A program made the translations under genes and the position numbers. The notes below the pieces were generated by a model that had not been told where the DNA came from, ran no database searches, and worked only from the letters and a program-made list of their open reading frames with translations. This document shows positions 34,241-45,296 of a stretch of 64,000 bases of DNA, one piece after another. This stretch comes from Melampsora larici-populina 98AG31 (Eukaryota; Basidiomycota; Pucciniomycetes; Pucciniales; Melampsoraceae), in contig NW_006768772.1 of NCBI RefSeq assembly GCF_000204055.1, forward strand, positions 1,450,287 to 1,514,286, written 5' to 3'. Position 1 is the first letter of the stretch, and every line of letters starts with the position of its first letter.

Positions 34241-34401
34241 CGCAGTAGTCCGGTCAAAAATCTTGGGCAGCTCAGCAATCAGTTCATGTGTTTGCAGGAT
34301 TGCACAATAATGTTATCAACACTCTTAAGGTACACATGGTGTTAAATTTCCAGAATATCAATATCTTGTCAGTTCATAATATGTTTCGCTTTTATGTTTT
34401 C

Positions 34402-34441
34402 ATGTATCAAGCAAAACAAAGGTAAATTTTGCTTGATACAC
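34402..34441. repeat. Hairpin upstream of the hAT fragment
   Basis: TGTATCAAGCAAAA and TTTTGCTTGATACA form a 14-bp stem separated by about 12 nt. Confidence 0.5.
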
Positions 34442-34487
34442 AATTTCTGGACTAATAAGGGGAACTGTTACGCCCTAATTGTGGGGC

Positions 34488-35371
34488 ATCAGCCAATTAC
34501 ATTGACAGTAATTGGGAATATCAATTGACACACCTTATGCTGAAGATGGTTGGATGGCAACACTTTGGAGCACTTCTTCCAAGACCCATTGGACACTCCT
34601 TAATCCAACACAGGCTTCACAAACAGATAAGCAATCTCTCATTCTTTTTATTCTCTGTATTATTGTTTTGCTAAATCAATCTTCTAAAATCTACTTACGC
34701 GCTTGGTCAGACCACCAACAGTGGAGGCAACAGCGGTCCAATGGCTGCCAAGCTTAAGTCAATGTTTTCAAAAGCCAACACCTCAGTCTATTGGGATCAA
34801 TCAGGACACCATATCAAATGCTACGCGCATAAGCTCAACTTGACAGTTGGCCATGGTTTGAGAGCACTTGGTCAACACGTTAGTAATTTGAGGCTAACTA
34901 CTCCAAGTGGAGTGGCTCTCCCAATTCCCGCGCTTGAGGTGAATGATGGCAGGGGCAACATTTAAATTGATGATCCAGAGCTGGAGGAAGATGGGGCTGA
35001 TCTTCCTGACCAGCCTGATGGTGTTGATGATGAAGATGGCATGATCAATGATAGCCTGGAAGACAAGAACAATGGAGAAAAAAATAAGGACTTACCAGAA
35101 GCTGTGGTGGCATTGGCCCTTACCAAGGTGATTACCAATGCTCATATTATTGTCTGCTTTATTTTTTTGACGTAAAATTGATAATTAATACTATCTTTTT
35201 CCAGGTTGATACAATCTCAGGTCAACTTGCAAGTAGTGACACACATCACAGTGATTTCAAGGCATGTTCCACTTGTTTGGGATACAAGGGCTGCATGCTT
35301 AAACTACCTTGTAAAACGTGGTGGAACAGCAATTATGACAGCTGTCAGACAGCCTTGGAGGCTCAAGATGT
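34488..35371 (+). pseudogene. hAT transposase fragment
   Basis: Coding pieces: WQHFGALLPRPIGHSLIQH (frame with stops), then 34741-34965 with GHHIKCYAHKLNLTVGHGLR and ALPIPALEVND, then an acidic stretch, an intron-like gap and CKTWWNSNYDSCQTALEAQD near 35310-35368. The same order and wording occurs in the hAT gene at 59.5-60.3 kb, e.g. CYCHKLALVVRAGLKAL. Lacks the BED finger and the C-terminal dimerisation region. Confidence 0.7.
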
Positions 35372-35623
35372 ATGTATTCCTCTTTTTTCTAATTGCTTTC
35401 CTTTCTTTTATCCAATCTCCATCTTACGTATTACAAGGTCTTGGGGGCCACACCACCCCTCACTTTTTGGATAGCCGGGTGCGCTCAGGCATGAGGACGG
35501 TCATCTGGAGGGCTGGGACACGCCCAAATAAAATCAAGGAAAAATCTTGTCAAAAACAGAAATTGAGGCTGTTTAGACTTGTCTGGAAATGATCAGAAGA
35601 TGAGTAGAGCCTTCAAAGCTCAT

Positions 35624-35829
35624 CACTGCTGGCAAAGATGTCTTGCATTGTAAAATCCAAGGTATCCTTGGGTATACACTCCCTTGGACTGCATGTCTGA
35701 GGAATTGATCCAAGGCTTTCTTTGCCCTTGAAGATTGCCTTGGATTGTTTACTCAGACATTGCGGCCAAGGCTATCGCCATCCAAGGATACCTTAGATTT
35801 TCCAATTTGAGGCATCTTTGTTGGCAGTG
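35624..35829. mobile_element. 206-bp MITE with long inverted ends
   Basis: CACTGCTGGCAAAGATG at the left and CATCTTTGTTGGCAGTG at the right. Inner arms AATCCAAGGTATCCTTGG / CCAAGGATACCTTAGATT also pair. No clear target duplication is seen. Confidence 0.65.
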
Positions 35830-36028
35830 TTGATCCAGAAGACAGATCCACTTTGTTGTATCAGACTAAGTGGATATCATTGATGCTATGAGCTGCTAAG
35901 AGCCTCTACAGGGTGCTTGGTGGTGCCCTTTTACTAAGCGCTCTGAGCCGCTGTGGCACTTCCTAGCACAGCGGAACAACACTATACTGGGCAGATGTCA
36001 AAACCACTATAAATTTTTGGGTGTCACC

Positions 36029-36344
36029 AAGGCTGCCACTATACTGTACCGGTATATTATACTGTTGGTATAGTATATTTCAAGTATAAATATACTAGGC
36101 ATTATATGGAATATACTAGTATATTTATACTTATACTATGCTGAAAATATACCCAGTATATTTGGATTTACCAAACATACCTGGACGACATCCATACAAG
36201 TTTTTGACAAGTTTTTATAAATATACTGCAGTATATTTCAATTATACTATACTATACCATGTTTGGAAATATACTATACCGAGTATATTTCAGGTCCAGT
36301 ATAGTATAGTGCAGTATAGTACAGTATGGTATAGTAGCAGCCTT
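36029..36344. mobile_element. 316-bp MITE with 9-bp duplication GGTGTCACC
   Basis: AAGGCTGCCACTATACTGTA at the left and GGTATAGTAGCAGCCTT at the right, flanked by GGTGTCACC at 36020-36028 and 36345-36353. The interior is a TATACT-rich degenerate repeat that can fold extensively. Confidence 0.8.
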
Positions 36345-36353
36345 GGTGTCACC

Positions 36354-36819
36354 ATAGCTATAGCAGTGTGTGAAACCCGCTATATGTAAGAAGGGTTAGT
36401 GCGGGCAGGGCCTATCTTGGGCAGAGCGCTGGCGGTGTTGATACTACTTTTATATAAACTACAGCAACTACCATTGAATAAACATGACACCATCATAACC
36501 TAGACAATGTAGGTGGGAAGGGAGGTCTTTGAAAAGATAGAATAGATACTTCTTCCTCATGAGCTTGATGAAGACTAAAAATCCTCTTGATTGGAAATCT
36601 AGAAAAAATAAGGTAAAAGAAGGAAAAACAGGATGATGCCATTTTACCACTATGTAAAATAACAACAATGACCCTAAATAACACAACAGATTTAAGTGAG
36701 GTACCTATGCTCCCAAAGTTTCTATCTGGAAAAAACAAGCTACCTACTACTATTTATATTACTGCCATGCAACGCAAGAGTAGAAGTGATGAATTACCAT
36801 AGCCTGTTCATCTGTACAA
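36354..36819. other. Non-coding stretch before the tRNA
   Basis: No gene, repeat or promoter recognised beyond the tRNA upstream region. Confidence 0.3.
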
Positions 36820-36899
36820 GCGCTGTTGGTGTAGCGGTTAGCATTGAAGCCTTCCATTGTGAACAGCTTTAGTCCGGGGTTCGAATCCCCGACAGTGCA
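36820..36899 (+). tRNA. tRNA-Gly(TCC) with an 8-nt intron
   Basis: Acceptor arms GCGCTGT / ACAGTGC pair (one G-T), with discriminator A at 36899. The D arm contains the A box TGGTGTAGCGGTTAGC, and the T arm CGGGG-TTCGAAT-CCCCG contains the B box GGTTCGAATCC. The anticodon stem GAAGC/GCTTT encloses 15 nt, read as loop CTTCCA-A with anticodon TCC plus an 8-nt intron TTGTGAAC after position 37. A T-run follows as a pol III stop. All stems are intact, so it is probably functional. Confidence 0.85.
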
Positions 36900-36979
36900 G
36901 TTGTTTTTGTTTGTGTTGCAAAGAAGTATAGTTTTTGGGAGACTATATATGAGATGGGTCACGATCCATTTCAGTCTAT

Positions 36980-37141
36980 AGTGGCTCTCAAACCTTACCC
37001 AGTTTCAAAAAACCCGGTTGCCCCAGTTGAATTTTTGGCTGGGAGCTGTCAACAAATGTCAAGTTGATACACAAAGTTGCTGCCAAAAAACAACTGGGTC
37101 AACTGGGTTTTTTGAAAACCGGGGCAGGTTTGAGAGACACT
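36980..37141. mobile_element. 162-bp MITE (AGTG termini, TAT duplication)
   Basis: AGTGGCTCTCAAACCTTACC at the left against GGGGCAGGTTTGAGAGACACT at the right, with TAT at 36977-36979 and 37142-37144. The interior has AAAAAACCCGGTTG / CAACTGGGTTTTTT arms. A related internal segment occurs at 49800-49900. Confidence 0.75.
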
Positions 37142-37201
37142 TATGCGTGAGACCTATAACTCTGAGGACTGATATGCTCCTATCTAAACTTTATGTAATG
37201 C

Positions 37202-37976
37202 TTACAGAAGGTTAAGAAGACTTTGTCTCTTCTTAGTCTGGTCTATGATAATGTAACGCAACCAGCCAACACTTACTCTCTCCTTGACTTTATTGTCTAT
37301 CTTCATATGTTCTTTAATGTAAGATGCATATTTTTTCAAGCCATAAATTTCCCTGGCATATCTAGCTTCTAAGAGACAGGCCTGGTTGAAATCACTGTGT
37401 GTAAACTGATGATCCCATTCCAGTTCAGTTACTTCAGGTGTATGTGCTTTAGATTTCCCTGTTGACTTAGAATTTGACACATGGGAACTTTCTACGTAGG
37501 ATCTTCAAAACACTGATAGAGGTACATAGGAATTCATCTTCCAAAAGCTTTTCACCCATTTCTTTGGTAAATCTGGGAGGTGATTTGCCCAATTGTAACC
37601 ATCACCATTGCTTGAATTATTGCTTGACAAGCTGCTGAAAGAGTCTGAAGACAATGAGGAATCAGAAGAAGAAGAATCTGAGTTGCCAGACAAAAAATCT
37701 GAACCATCTGAAGAATCCAGCAAGTCTAAGGAGGACAAATCCTTTGAGGTAGATCATATTCTCTTCTCTTTCTTTCTCCCTTTCTTGCTCTTCTTTTTCC
37801 TTTTACTCTTCTCATTTTCAGAAGGTTTACTCTTCTTCTGTTTTGAGGATTTCTTATCATCTTTCTGGGATGATTTGACCTCTTTCAAATCAGCTTTCAA
37901 CGCCTCTGAGCCATATCTCTTTTCATACTTAGCTCTAAGTCTCTTAGCTGATTTCTTTTCACCTTTCTCCTCTTTA
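37202..37976 (-). pseudogene. Gag-like retroelement gene, 3' half (split by the Gypsy element)
   Basis: Continues the frame of 46684-47908 once the Gypsy element and one GTGGT copy are removed (DKI-TTKEEKGEKKS across the joint). A Lys-rich stretch is followed by an acidic Ser block, LPDLPKKWVKSFWKMNSYVP, an in-frame TGA near 37505, then RYAREIYGLKKYASYIKEH and WLRYIIIDQTKKR. The order SYVPLSVF ... short helical region resembles the DIRS gag at 14046-14400 (AYVQLTVF), so I read it as a DIRS-type gag; this is an inference. Confidence 0.5.
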
Positions 37977-37981
37977 GTGGT

Positions 37982-38494
37982 TGTGAGGACTTTGTATGTC
38001 CTCACTGAAGGTTAAGGTGAAGGGAAAGGATATGGAAGATTTATTATAATCTTCCACGCGTTGAGACCGTAACACCACAGATGTGGTGGAAGGAATTCTA
38101 GAACCAAACTATAAATGTATTACGAACTAACTCCAAAAGGAGATTGTGACAAAGATCAGTCAAGAATCCTTTGAGTACAAAGTAGAAGAAAATAGAGAAT
38201 ATAATATATGAGACATACCCAACTCCAAAAGGAGATTGTGACAAAGATCAGTCAAGAATCCTTAAGGAGTTACGATGAGATCAAAACGAGAGGAATAGAT
38301 ATCACCGTGTCTGTGTAGGCTTTGCTAGTCGACGAGCGCACACCAACTCCCTTTGAGGCAGAAATGGAAGTCGTGCGCGCTTGTTGACAAGAAAACACTA
38401 CCCGGACCCGGTGTATAGAACATTAAGTCTTAGGTTTCAAGGTACATTAAGTAATGATAACCTTCTTGTAATGTAAGTACTGAGGGCCATTACA
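37982..38494 (-). repeat. Gypsy 3' LTR (513 bp)
   Basis: Minus-strand ends TGTAATGG ... CCTCACA. Contains two extra segments compared with the other LTR: a ~90-bp stretch that repeats CTCCAAAAGGAGATTGTGAC, and a ~115-bp stretch near 38305-38415. Confidence 0.85.
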
Positions 38495-38859
38495 TTCTCC
38501 CCCCCTATAAAAATGTGTAAACAATAAAAAAATCAAAAAAAGAGAACAGAACTGGTCATGGAATAGCTTTTAGTAGATAATTTTGAGAAAAGAGAAAAAA
38601 AAGGAAAGTAACTAAGCACTAAATAATCTTGAGGTAATAATACTTGAAGAGAGAAAACAGAGAAAAAAAGGAAACAGAGAAAAGAAAAGAAAACAAAAAA
38701 ATCCTGAAACATCGTCGTGTTGTCGTGTCAACCGTCCACTGTAAGGAAAAGGAGTATGTGGAATGTTGTGCGCTCACAGTGTGGCCATGGTTTTGTTTTG
38801 AAAGGTTTTTAGAGAACCTTGGCGGTGCATACGAGTGGAGGGAACTTACTTTTACCCCA

Positions 38860-39892
38860 TACACTCTTATTCTTCCGCTCCTCCCTTGGTTCCAACAAAT
38901 GCCTTGAGCTTCGAAACATTGAAAACCCGGTGACATTTGTCGCCATCTGGTAATTCTAACTCACAGCTTTGTCCACCGTCGAAAATTTGTACCACCTTAT
39001 ACGGACCCTCGAAACGCTCTTTTAGTTTGTCCACCCCTCCAGAGTGCCGTCCTTGCCAGTCACCGGAGTCAAGCAGAACCCATGAGTCCTTTGTAAGTTA
39101 AACGTCTTGATGGTGTTTGTTGTGTTGAACTGCTTGGCGGACTCGGCTTGTCCAAAGTTGATTGTGTGCTTGAGCCCACACTTCCTCGCGTTGTTTGATC
39201 CAGGCGTCGACGGAGGCAGGGTGTGATTCCAAGGCTGGTTTAGTGGGAAAAAGGCGGCTCTTACTACCAACAACAAGTTCAAAGGGTGGAAGACCGTTAG
39301 CAATGTTGACTGCTCCATTGATAGTGAATTCGACCGCTGGTAAGGATTCAAGCCATTTTGACTGACGCTTCGCAGTGAAAGAGTGCAAAACTTGGCCAAC
39401 AGTCTTATTTGTTCTCTCACTATGTCCATCAGCTTGAGGGTGAAACACTGCTGACATGTGGAATCCAGTATTAGTCCTGAGCATCAGGGCTTTCCAGAAT
39501 TTCAACATCCGTGCTTTATCTCGGTCGCTAATGATTGATGAAGGGGCTCCAAAGATACTGTGCCAAGATGCAAAAAGTCAAGAAGCTGTTTTCTCTGCCG
39601 TATCTTTTTGGTTGGTTGGAATAAGACGTGTGAAACCCGAGAGTCTGCAGGTGACCGTGAGTAGCATATTGTACATCTGGATCCTGGGTAGTGGTCCTAC
39701 AAAATTTATGGAAATGTCCGTGAAAGGCTGAAAGGGGAACTGTGGAGTCTTTATATGACCATTGGGAAGTTGAGTTCTGGCTTTGATTTTCTGACAAGTT
39801 ACACAACCTTTCACAAATTCTTCCGTCTCCTTAGCCATTTTCCGCCAGAAGAAGTCTCTTCGTAAATTGCCAATGGATTTCTTGAACCCCAA
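38860..39892 (-). pseudogene. Gypsy integrase
   Basis: Zinc-binding region (GCVTCQKIKARTQ), core start FTDISINFVGPLPR with the first Asp, then after a frameshift FHPQADGHSERTNKTVGQVL carrying the catalytic Glu region and WLESLPAVEFTINGAVNIA. A post-core segment KERFEGPYKVVQIF and VFNVSKLKAFVG ends near 38875. Inserts the cDNA into the genome. Frameshifted, so inactive. Confidence 0.85.
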
Positions 39893-39901
39893 ATGTCCTA
39901 G

Positions 39902-41312
39902 TCAGTGGTGTGATTCAAGAATGAGGTTGGTGCGAAGGGCTTTGTTGTATGGAATGACCAGGCGGCCGTCAATGAATAGAAGACCGTCTTCTTCAGCGCT
40001 ATCATCCCTCAACAGTAGGACTTTGCGTAGGTCTTGACAGAAAGGATCCGTAGCATAGCCTGACAAGATTGAGGATCGGATGTCCTTAGACAGCTCGGGC
40101 TGTGCCATCACAAGCGCTGCAATTGTCTCGACCCCAACATGAAATTTGTCAGGCTCTGAGCCATCCTTTCGTGACAATGCGTCGGCGACTGAGTTGTCTG
40201 GACCCTTCACGTATTTGAAGTCGACTTCAAAATCAGCTAGATGTTCTAGCCATTGTGCTTGTCGTCTGCTGAGCGTTTGTTGTTGTTTCAAGAGGTAAGT
40301 CAACAAGTGGTGATCACTCATCACATTGATTTTCATGCCAAGGAGGAGCATGCGCCACTTCTGCAACGCGTGTATGACGGCAAGAAGTTCGTGCTCATGT
40401 ACCGGATAATTTTGTTCTGCACTGGTCATCTGGCAAGACTCATACACAATGGGATTAGCTGTTTCCCAAGCTGCACCTTGAAATAGCGCCACACCAAGAC
40501 CTAAACTGCTAGTGTCCGTGAATAACCACAAGGGATCCGTTGAGTCATAATCTATGTTTTTCAGGCAGGGTAAAGATGTCATGATGTTTTTTATATTCAT
40601 GAATGCAGTTTCTTCTTTGTCTCCCCACACAAAATTCTTAGCATTGAGTTTGCTGTTGGTCAACGGTGTCAGGGTGCCTACATACTTCTCCAGTCCTCAG
40701 ATAAATTTCTTCATCCATTGAACTGTTCCAAGAAACTTCTTCACTCCACGGGGTGACTTTGGAGAGGGCCAGCTGAGGATTTTCTCTACCTTTTTGTCAT
40801 CTGGGCCTACTCCATTGGCCGAGATGTAATGACCAAGGAACTTGATTTCCTTACAAAACATCTTTGTCTTCTTGCTGCTACAGTATAAGTTGGCTTTCTT
40901 GGGGCGTTCCAGGATGAGACGGGTGTGCATACGGTGTTCTTCAACTGAATTTGAAAAAACAATGATGTCATCCAGATAAACCACACAAACCACGCTCAGA
41001 AGGTCTCCTAAGGCTTCTTCTAATCGGATTTGGTGTGTTGCTGGTGCGTTCGTGAGCCCCATTGGCATGACCACCCACTCGACAAGTCCCCAAGGTGTCT
41101 TGACAGCTGTCAATGGGATATCAGCTTCTCCCATCCTGGTTTGAAAAAAAGCATTTGTTTGATCAAAGATTGAAAAAACATTACCACTTGCAACAAGCCT
41201 GACCAACTCATCAACGTTTGGTAAAGGAGACCTGTCCCTTACGGTCAGGTTGTTCAAGGTGCGGTAATCACATACCCACCTTGGAAGTTTGTTAGGGTCC
41301 TTCTTGGGAATG
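39902..41312 (-). pseudogene. Gypsy reverse transcriptase and RNase H
   Basis: The RT part (41312-40697) reads IPKKDPNKLPRWVCDYRTL, RSPLPNVDELVRLVASG, GLVEWVVMPMGLTNAPATHQ and CVVYLDDIIVFS, so the YLDD active site is intact. RNase H (40663-39902) has LWLFTDTSSLGLGVALFQG, NYPVHEHELLAVIHALQKWR and VMSDHHLLTYLLKQQ. A stop/shift at ~40680 separates the two. The N-terminal RT part lies beyond the nested element at 43302. The frame joins exactly there once the element and one GAATG copy are removed. Confidence 0.88.
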
Positions 41313-41740
41313 TGTTATGAACTGGTTCTATTTCACTTGAGTGACATATTCACATTACATGTCACAAGCTCGAGAACCATCTTATAGTTGTAGATACATT
41401 GCCTGTACAGATTTTCCCTCATCCGACAATCCACATAGGAAGACTGGTAATAGATACAAATCCTCACCAGAACTCCCTTGACCCTCGTCGCCGAAAACCC
41501 CCAAGTCTGTCCATAACATATTGTCGGATCTATAGACGAGACTCAAGGACTATAGATAGATCACCAAGAAGAAACAAGTAGAATTGACTTAAATCGAAAG
41601 AAAACCGAACCTCAAGATTCAGAATACTAGCGAATCTCGACCTCATTAGAAAACCTTATCTAGATCTCAGAAATTCAAAGTTGAAAAGACCCAAGAAACT
41701 ATTCGAAATCGAAAACCTTATTAACTAATCTGCATACGCT

Positions 41741-43012
41741 GAAACCGAATCCACCAGAACCTTATCTTACTTACTAAAAACTCTGTCGATCCCGACTGTG
41801 ATCCCTGGACTAGCAAACGCAACCACGTCTCCATCTTACCGTGCTCCTTTAGAGGAGGAGGACTCTGATAGTGAAACTCCGATCCCTTTTCTCGACGCCG
41901 ATTCTAGCCTTACCGGTAGCGAGATCGATATGTCTGACACCAACATGACCTCTCTCGAAGACATACAACGCAAGCTTGCGGAGCTTTCCACCTCATTGGC
42001 TGAAGAACGCCTGATGCGAGGACAAGCTGAAGCCAGATACCAGCAGTCCGAAGCTCGTTTAGCGGCGTTGGAATCCCGAGGCCCATCTGCACCTGCTGCA
42101 GCCACTCAACCACCCACTGCGCCACAGCCACCACCAGCTGAACCGGTCCTGAAGGGCCCCAAAGTCTCGACGCCCGATAAATTCAACGGCGCTCGAGGCG
42201 AACCCGCAGAGATCTTTGCGAGTCAAGTCCAGCTCTATATGCTGGCACACCCCTACCTCTTCCCCGACAACCGAAGTAAGGTGGTTTTCTCGCTGTCTTA
42301 CCTCACGGGAGCAGCCAGCAGTTGGGCGCAACCCTTGACAAAGGAGTTCTTCGACCCCGCTACCGCCCACCTCGTAACCTTTGAACGCTTCGTTACAAAT
42401 TTTAAAGCTATGTATTTCGATACTGAGAAGAAATCGAAGGCGGAACGCGCGCTGCGAAACTTATCGCAGAAGACCACCGTGGCCGCGTATACCCATGAAT
42501 TTAACATTCACGCAACTTCTACTGGCTGGGAAACTCCGACGCTCATTAGTCAATACGAGCAAGGTTTGAAAAAGGAGATTAGAGTGGCAATGGTTATGAC
42601 GCAAGAGGATTTCACGTCAATTGAACAAATCACTAATTTAGCTATCAAGATAGACAGTAAATTACACGGCGCGACCAACCCAACCTTCCATACGCCAAGC
42701 ACGAGTGCAGGAATCTCAGACCCCAATGCCATGGACTTATCAGCCGCCTACGTTAGATTGTCCGAAGAGGAACGAGCACGACGTATGCGAGCGGGTTTAT
42801 GCTTCCGCTGCAATGGCCAGGGTCACATCTCCAGCGCATGTCCCGATCGTAGAGCTAGTAGGAAAGGGAAGGGTCGAGGTGGTTATCAATCAAAAATAGC
42901 TGGATTGGAAATTAAAGTCGCAGAGTTGAGTAATCAGAGGGTGAATCATACCAGTAGTTTAGAAGGAGTAGGACGAGCTGAAACTTCAAAAAATGGAGAA
43001 GCTCAGGATTGA
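41741..43012 (+). CDS. Ty3/Gypsy Gag polyprotein (open from 41741; first ATG at 41931)
   Basis: An intact frame of 400+ codons. A coiled-coil stretch (EDIQRKLAELSTSLAEERLM) is followed by a Pro/Ala linker, then the retrotransposon gag domain (FNGARGEPAEIFASQVQLYM, FERFVTNFKAMYFD, AYTHEFNIHA) and a CCHC zinc knuckle CFRCNGQGHISSACPDR near the C-terminus. It would form the particle and bind RNA. There is no ATG at the beginning of the open frame; the first is at 41931 (MSDTNMTSLED). No pol follows, so the element depends on other elements. Confidence 0.85.
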   Translation, partial: ETESTRTLSYLLKTLSIPTVIPGLANATTSPSYRAPLEEEDSDSETPIPFLDADSSLTGSEIDMSDTNMTSLEDIQRKLAELSTSLAEERLMRGQAEARYQQSEARLAALESRGPSAPAAATQPPTAPQPPPAEPVLKGPKVSTPDKFNGARGEPAEIFASQVQLYMLAHPYLFPDNRSKVVFSLSYLTGAASSWAQPLTKEFFDPATAHLVTFERFVTNFKAMYFDTEKKSKAERALRNLSQKTTVAAYTHEFNIHATSTGWETPTLISQYEQGLKKEIRVAMVMTQEDFTSIEQITNLAIKIDSKLHGATNPTFHTPSTSAGISDPNAMDLSAAYVRLSEEERARRMRAGLCFRCNGQGHISSACPDRRASRKGKGRGGYQSKIAGLEIKVAELSNQRVNHTSSLEGVGRAETSKNGEAQD

Positions 43013-43103
43013 AGGTTGTGCCCATCCTGAGCCACCTGGAGAATTTGTCATCAATTAATGTGGGATCTAGTAGAATGAACTTGTGCAATACAAACGACCC
43101 GCG

Positions 43104-43105
<2 letters not shown>

Positions 43106-43143
<38 letters not shown>
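43106..43143. repeat. Poly(T) tract, 38 bp
   Basis: Uninterrupted T run between the gag 3' region and the inverted right terminal repeat, followed by CGGGGGAGGATT. Confidence 0.95.
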
Positions 43144-43301
43144 CGGGGGAGGATTTGTATCTATTACCAGTCTTCCTATGTGGATTGTCGGATGAGGGAA
43201 AATCTGTACAGGCAATGTATCTACAACTATAAGATGGTTCTCGAGCTTGTGACATGTAATGTGAATATGTCACTCAAGTGAAATAGAACCAGTTCATAAC
43301 A

Positions 43302-44430
43302 GAATGATGAGACTTGGTGAAGCATATTGACTGGTTGATCTACGTATCCGGCCCGCCTCAAGGTGTTGATTGACTAGCTTTTGCCAAGCATCCATGTGTT
43401 TCTGTGGATATGGGTACTGTTTTTTATTAATGACGGTGTTAGGGTTGGTAAGAACAATTGGGTGTCTGACTTTTGATGCCGGGTCTTGCATTTTTTCAGC
43501 AAAGGAGCCGTCTGTGAACTCGCCTCGCTCTTCTGCTTCATCGAAAACTGCAGGAATGTCAATGAGGAAGAGATCCTTGGATTCAGTAAGTAGTTCCTCT
43601 TCCCACTTGACCCATTGGTAACTCCTCTCAGGCTCATTCTGCTGTGCTAGACCAGCTACCCAGTTACGCCATACAACATCCTCACTATGAATATGGCATC
43701 TCTCAGCATTGTCCTCAGTCTCAGATTTCATTTTCGTAGCTCTGTCACCAGCCTCTAATTTCATTTTCAATACGTGACGATAGTCATAGATTGCCAAAGT
43801 ATAGATTTTGCTAATTACAGCATTCTTGGAGCAGGACCCAGATAATTGATTCTTTGGGAGGAAAGGTGCTCCCAAAATTATGTCATAAGCTGAACCCAAA
43901 TCTCCCAACTTCATATACATTCGATCAAAGGATGTTCCCAAAGATGAGTGTCCAAGACATTCAACCACAAAATCTGTCAGTACCGGTCTAGCACCAGATG
44001 AGTTGAGTGCAAGATCTACAACCTTTGGTTTCACAAGTTTTTGGCAGCGTAGATTGAGAAGGTCGGCGGTTCGATTTGACATCAGGTTTGTTTTGGAACC
44101 AGCATATGCCAACGCACAGAGAGTTTTTCCCTTACACATCAACTCTATGATCACAGTTGGTTGGTGTTCAGGTTGTTCAGATACGTACCCTTTTGACGAG
44201 GTTCCTCCTGCATCCATTGTTTCAACTTCAGACTCCTCATCCACAGATTGGTGATCTGATCGGAACAGTTCGTTGACAGCTGCAAAAGCTGCTACACTGG
44301 CTGAGTCCAACTCTGGTAATGTGAGTGCCGTGAAGGGGTCATTGTCGGTGTTAACCAAGGATGTTGCTGCCACCGTCGTGCGCGAAGGTCTACCTGCAGG
44401 TGGATGAGTGGGTTGACCTGCATGATTCAA
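43302..44430 (-). pseudogene. Gypsy protease and N-terminal RT
   Basis: Reads TVIIELMCKGKTLCALAYAG then SKTNLMSNRTADLLNL: the place of the protease D-S/T-G triad is Y-A-G, so the catalytic Asp is missing. DIILGAPFLPKNQ is the usual later protease box (LG.PFL). Then RT start: YPYPQKHMDAWQKLVNQHLE and STSQYASPSLII at the nested insertion. Acts in polyprotein cutting and cDNA synthesis in intact relatives. Confidence 0.8.
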
Positions 44431-45296
44431 AGCTAATTTGGCTCAAGGAGGCTTATAGTTTGTTGGCTTTGGAGGGGCAATGTAGTTGGGTGAGAAAACA
44501 ATACGGGACCTGTCCGGCGCGCGACGGTGCAGGCACCGTGTTTTGCTGCCGCATTGTCGCTTGCAGTAATGGCACAAGCCTTGCAAGTCTAAGAAGGAGT
44601 GAATTTTCCAAATAAAGTTGCTAGTAGATGGTCGAGAAGAAAAGGTTGGTCAAGCTTGTGAGGGTGGTTGGAATGGAGCATTTGATTTGCGAATCAACAA
44701 GCCTTTTTCCTTTAAGCCGACGTACATCATCACAGTTGGCTTCAAAGTTGTTATAATCGAAATCCGCCACCTTCAATAGCTTCCACATGTGTACTTCACT
44801 TTTCAGCACCGGTATCATGCCAAAGCACAAGAGCTTTGCAAACTCAAGGTCGTCCATGAAGTATTCATCGTAATTTACAAGGGATTGAATAGAACGACCT
44901 CGCGTGCTGTAAGTTCTGAAATCTTCGGTTTCCTTCATTTTGAGATGTTGAAGGCGTTCCATGAGGCGGTCTTGCCAATCAGCTGGTAGAGCAGCTCAAA
45001 AAAGGTGGTCCTTGAAGTCGTCCCAGGATCCTTGAATGAAGGAGTCGAATCCGTTGGACCAGAAGGCTTGCAGATTTGGTTTGACAAGGAATGTCCCGAC
45101 CAGTGTGATTCAATTGTGATCAGTGGTAACTCCCTTGACAAAGAAAAAGATCTTCAGGGTTGCTGCCCAGTGCAAAAACAGTTCGATCTCTTGGTAAGGA
45201 CCAGGCCGGTCCACCCAATGTCTTGAATTTGGTCAGATCAATGCTGGTCAAACGCTGGTTGACACGAGGTTCATATTGGAATGTCAGAAAAGAAAA

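Larger units (their letters stand above)
41313..43301 (+). mobile_element. 1989-bp gag-only LTR-type element with inverted terminal repeats
   Basis: Both ends are TGTTATGAACTGGTTC and its inverse, 153 bp long and apparently identical (41313-41465 and 43149-43301). The flanking duplication GAATG at 41308-41312 and 43302-43306 is the 5 bp typical of Ty3-type integrase. The only gene is a Ty3-type gag. A run of 38 T lies at 43106-43143 just inside the right end. LTR elements normally have direct repeats; here the right repeat is an inverted copy of the first 153 bp of the left one. Confidence 0.85.

Noticed and set aside
43067..43273. Lys-rich ORF (-) across the T-run
   Set aside because: The Lys run is the complement of the 38-T tract.
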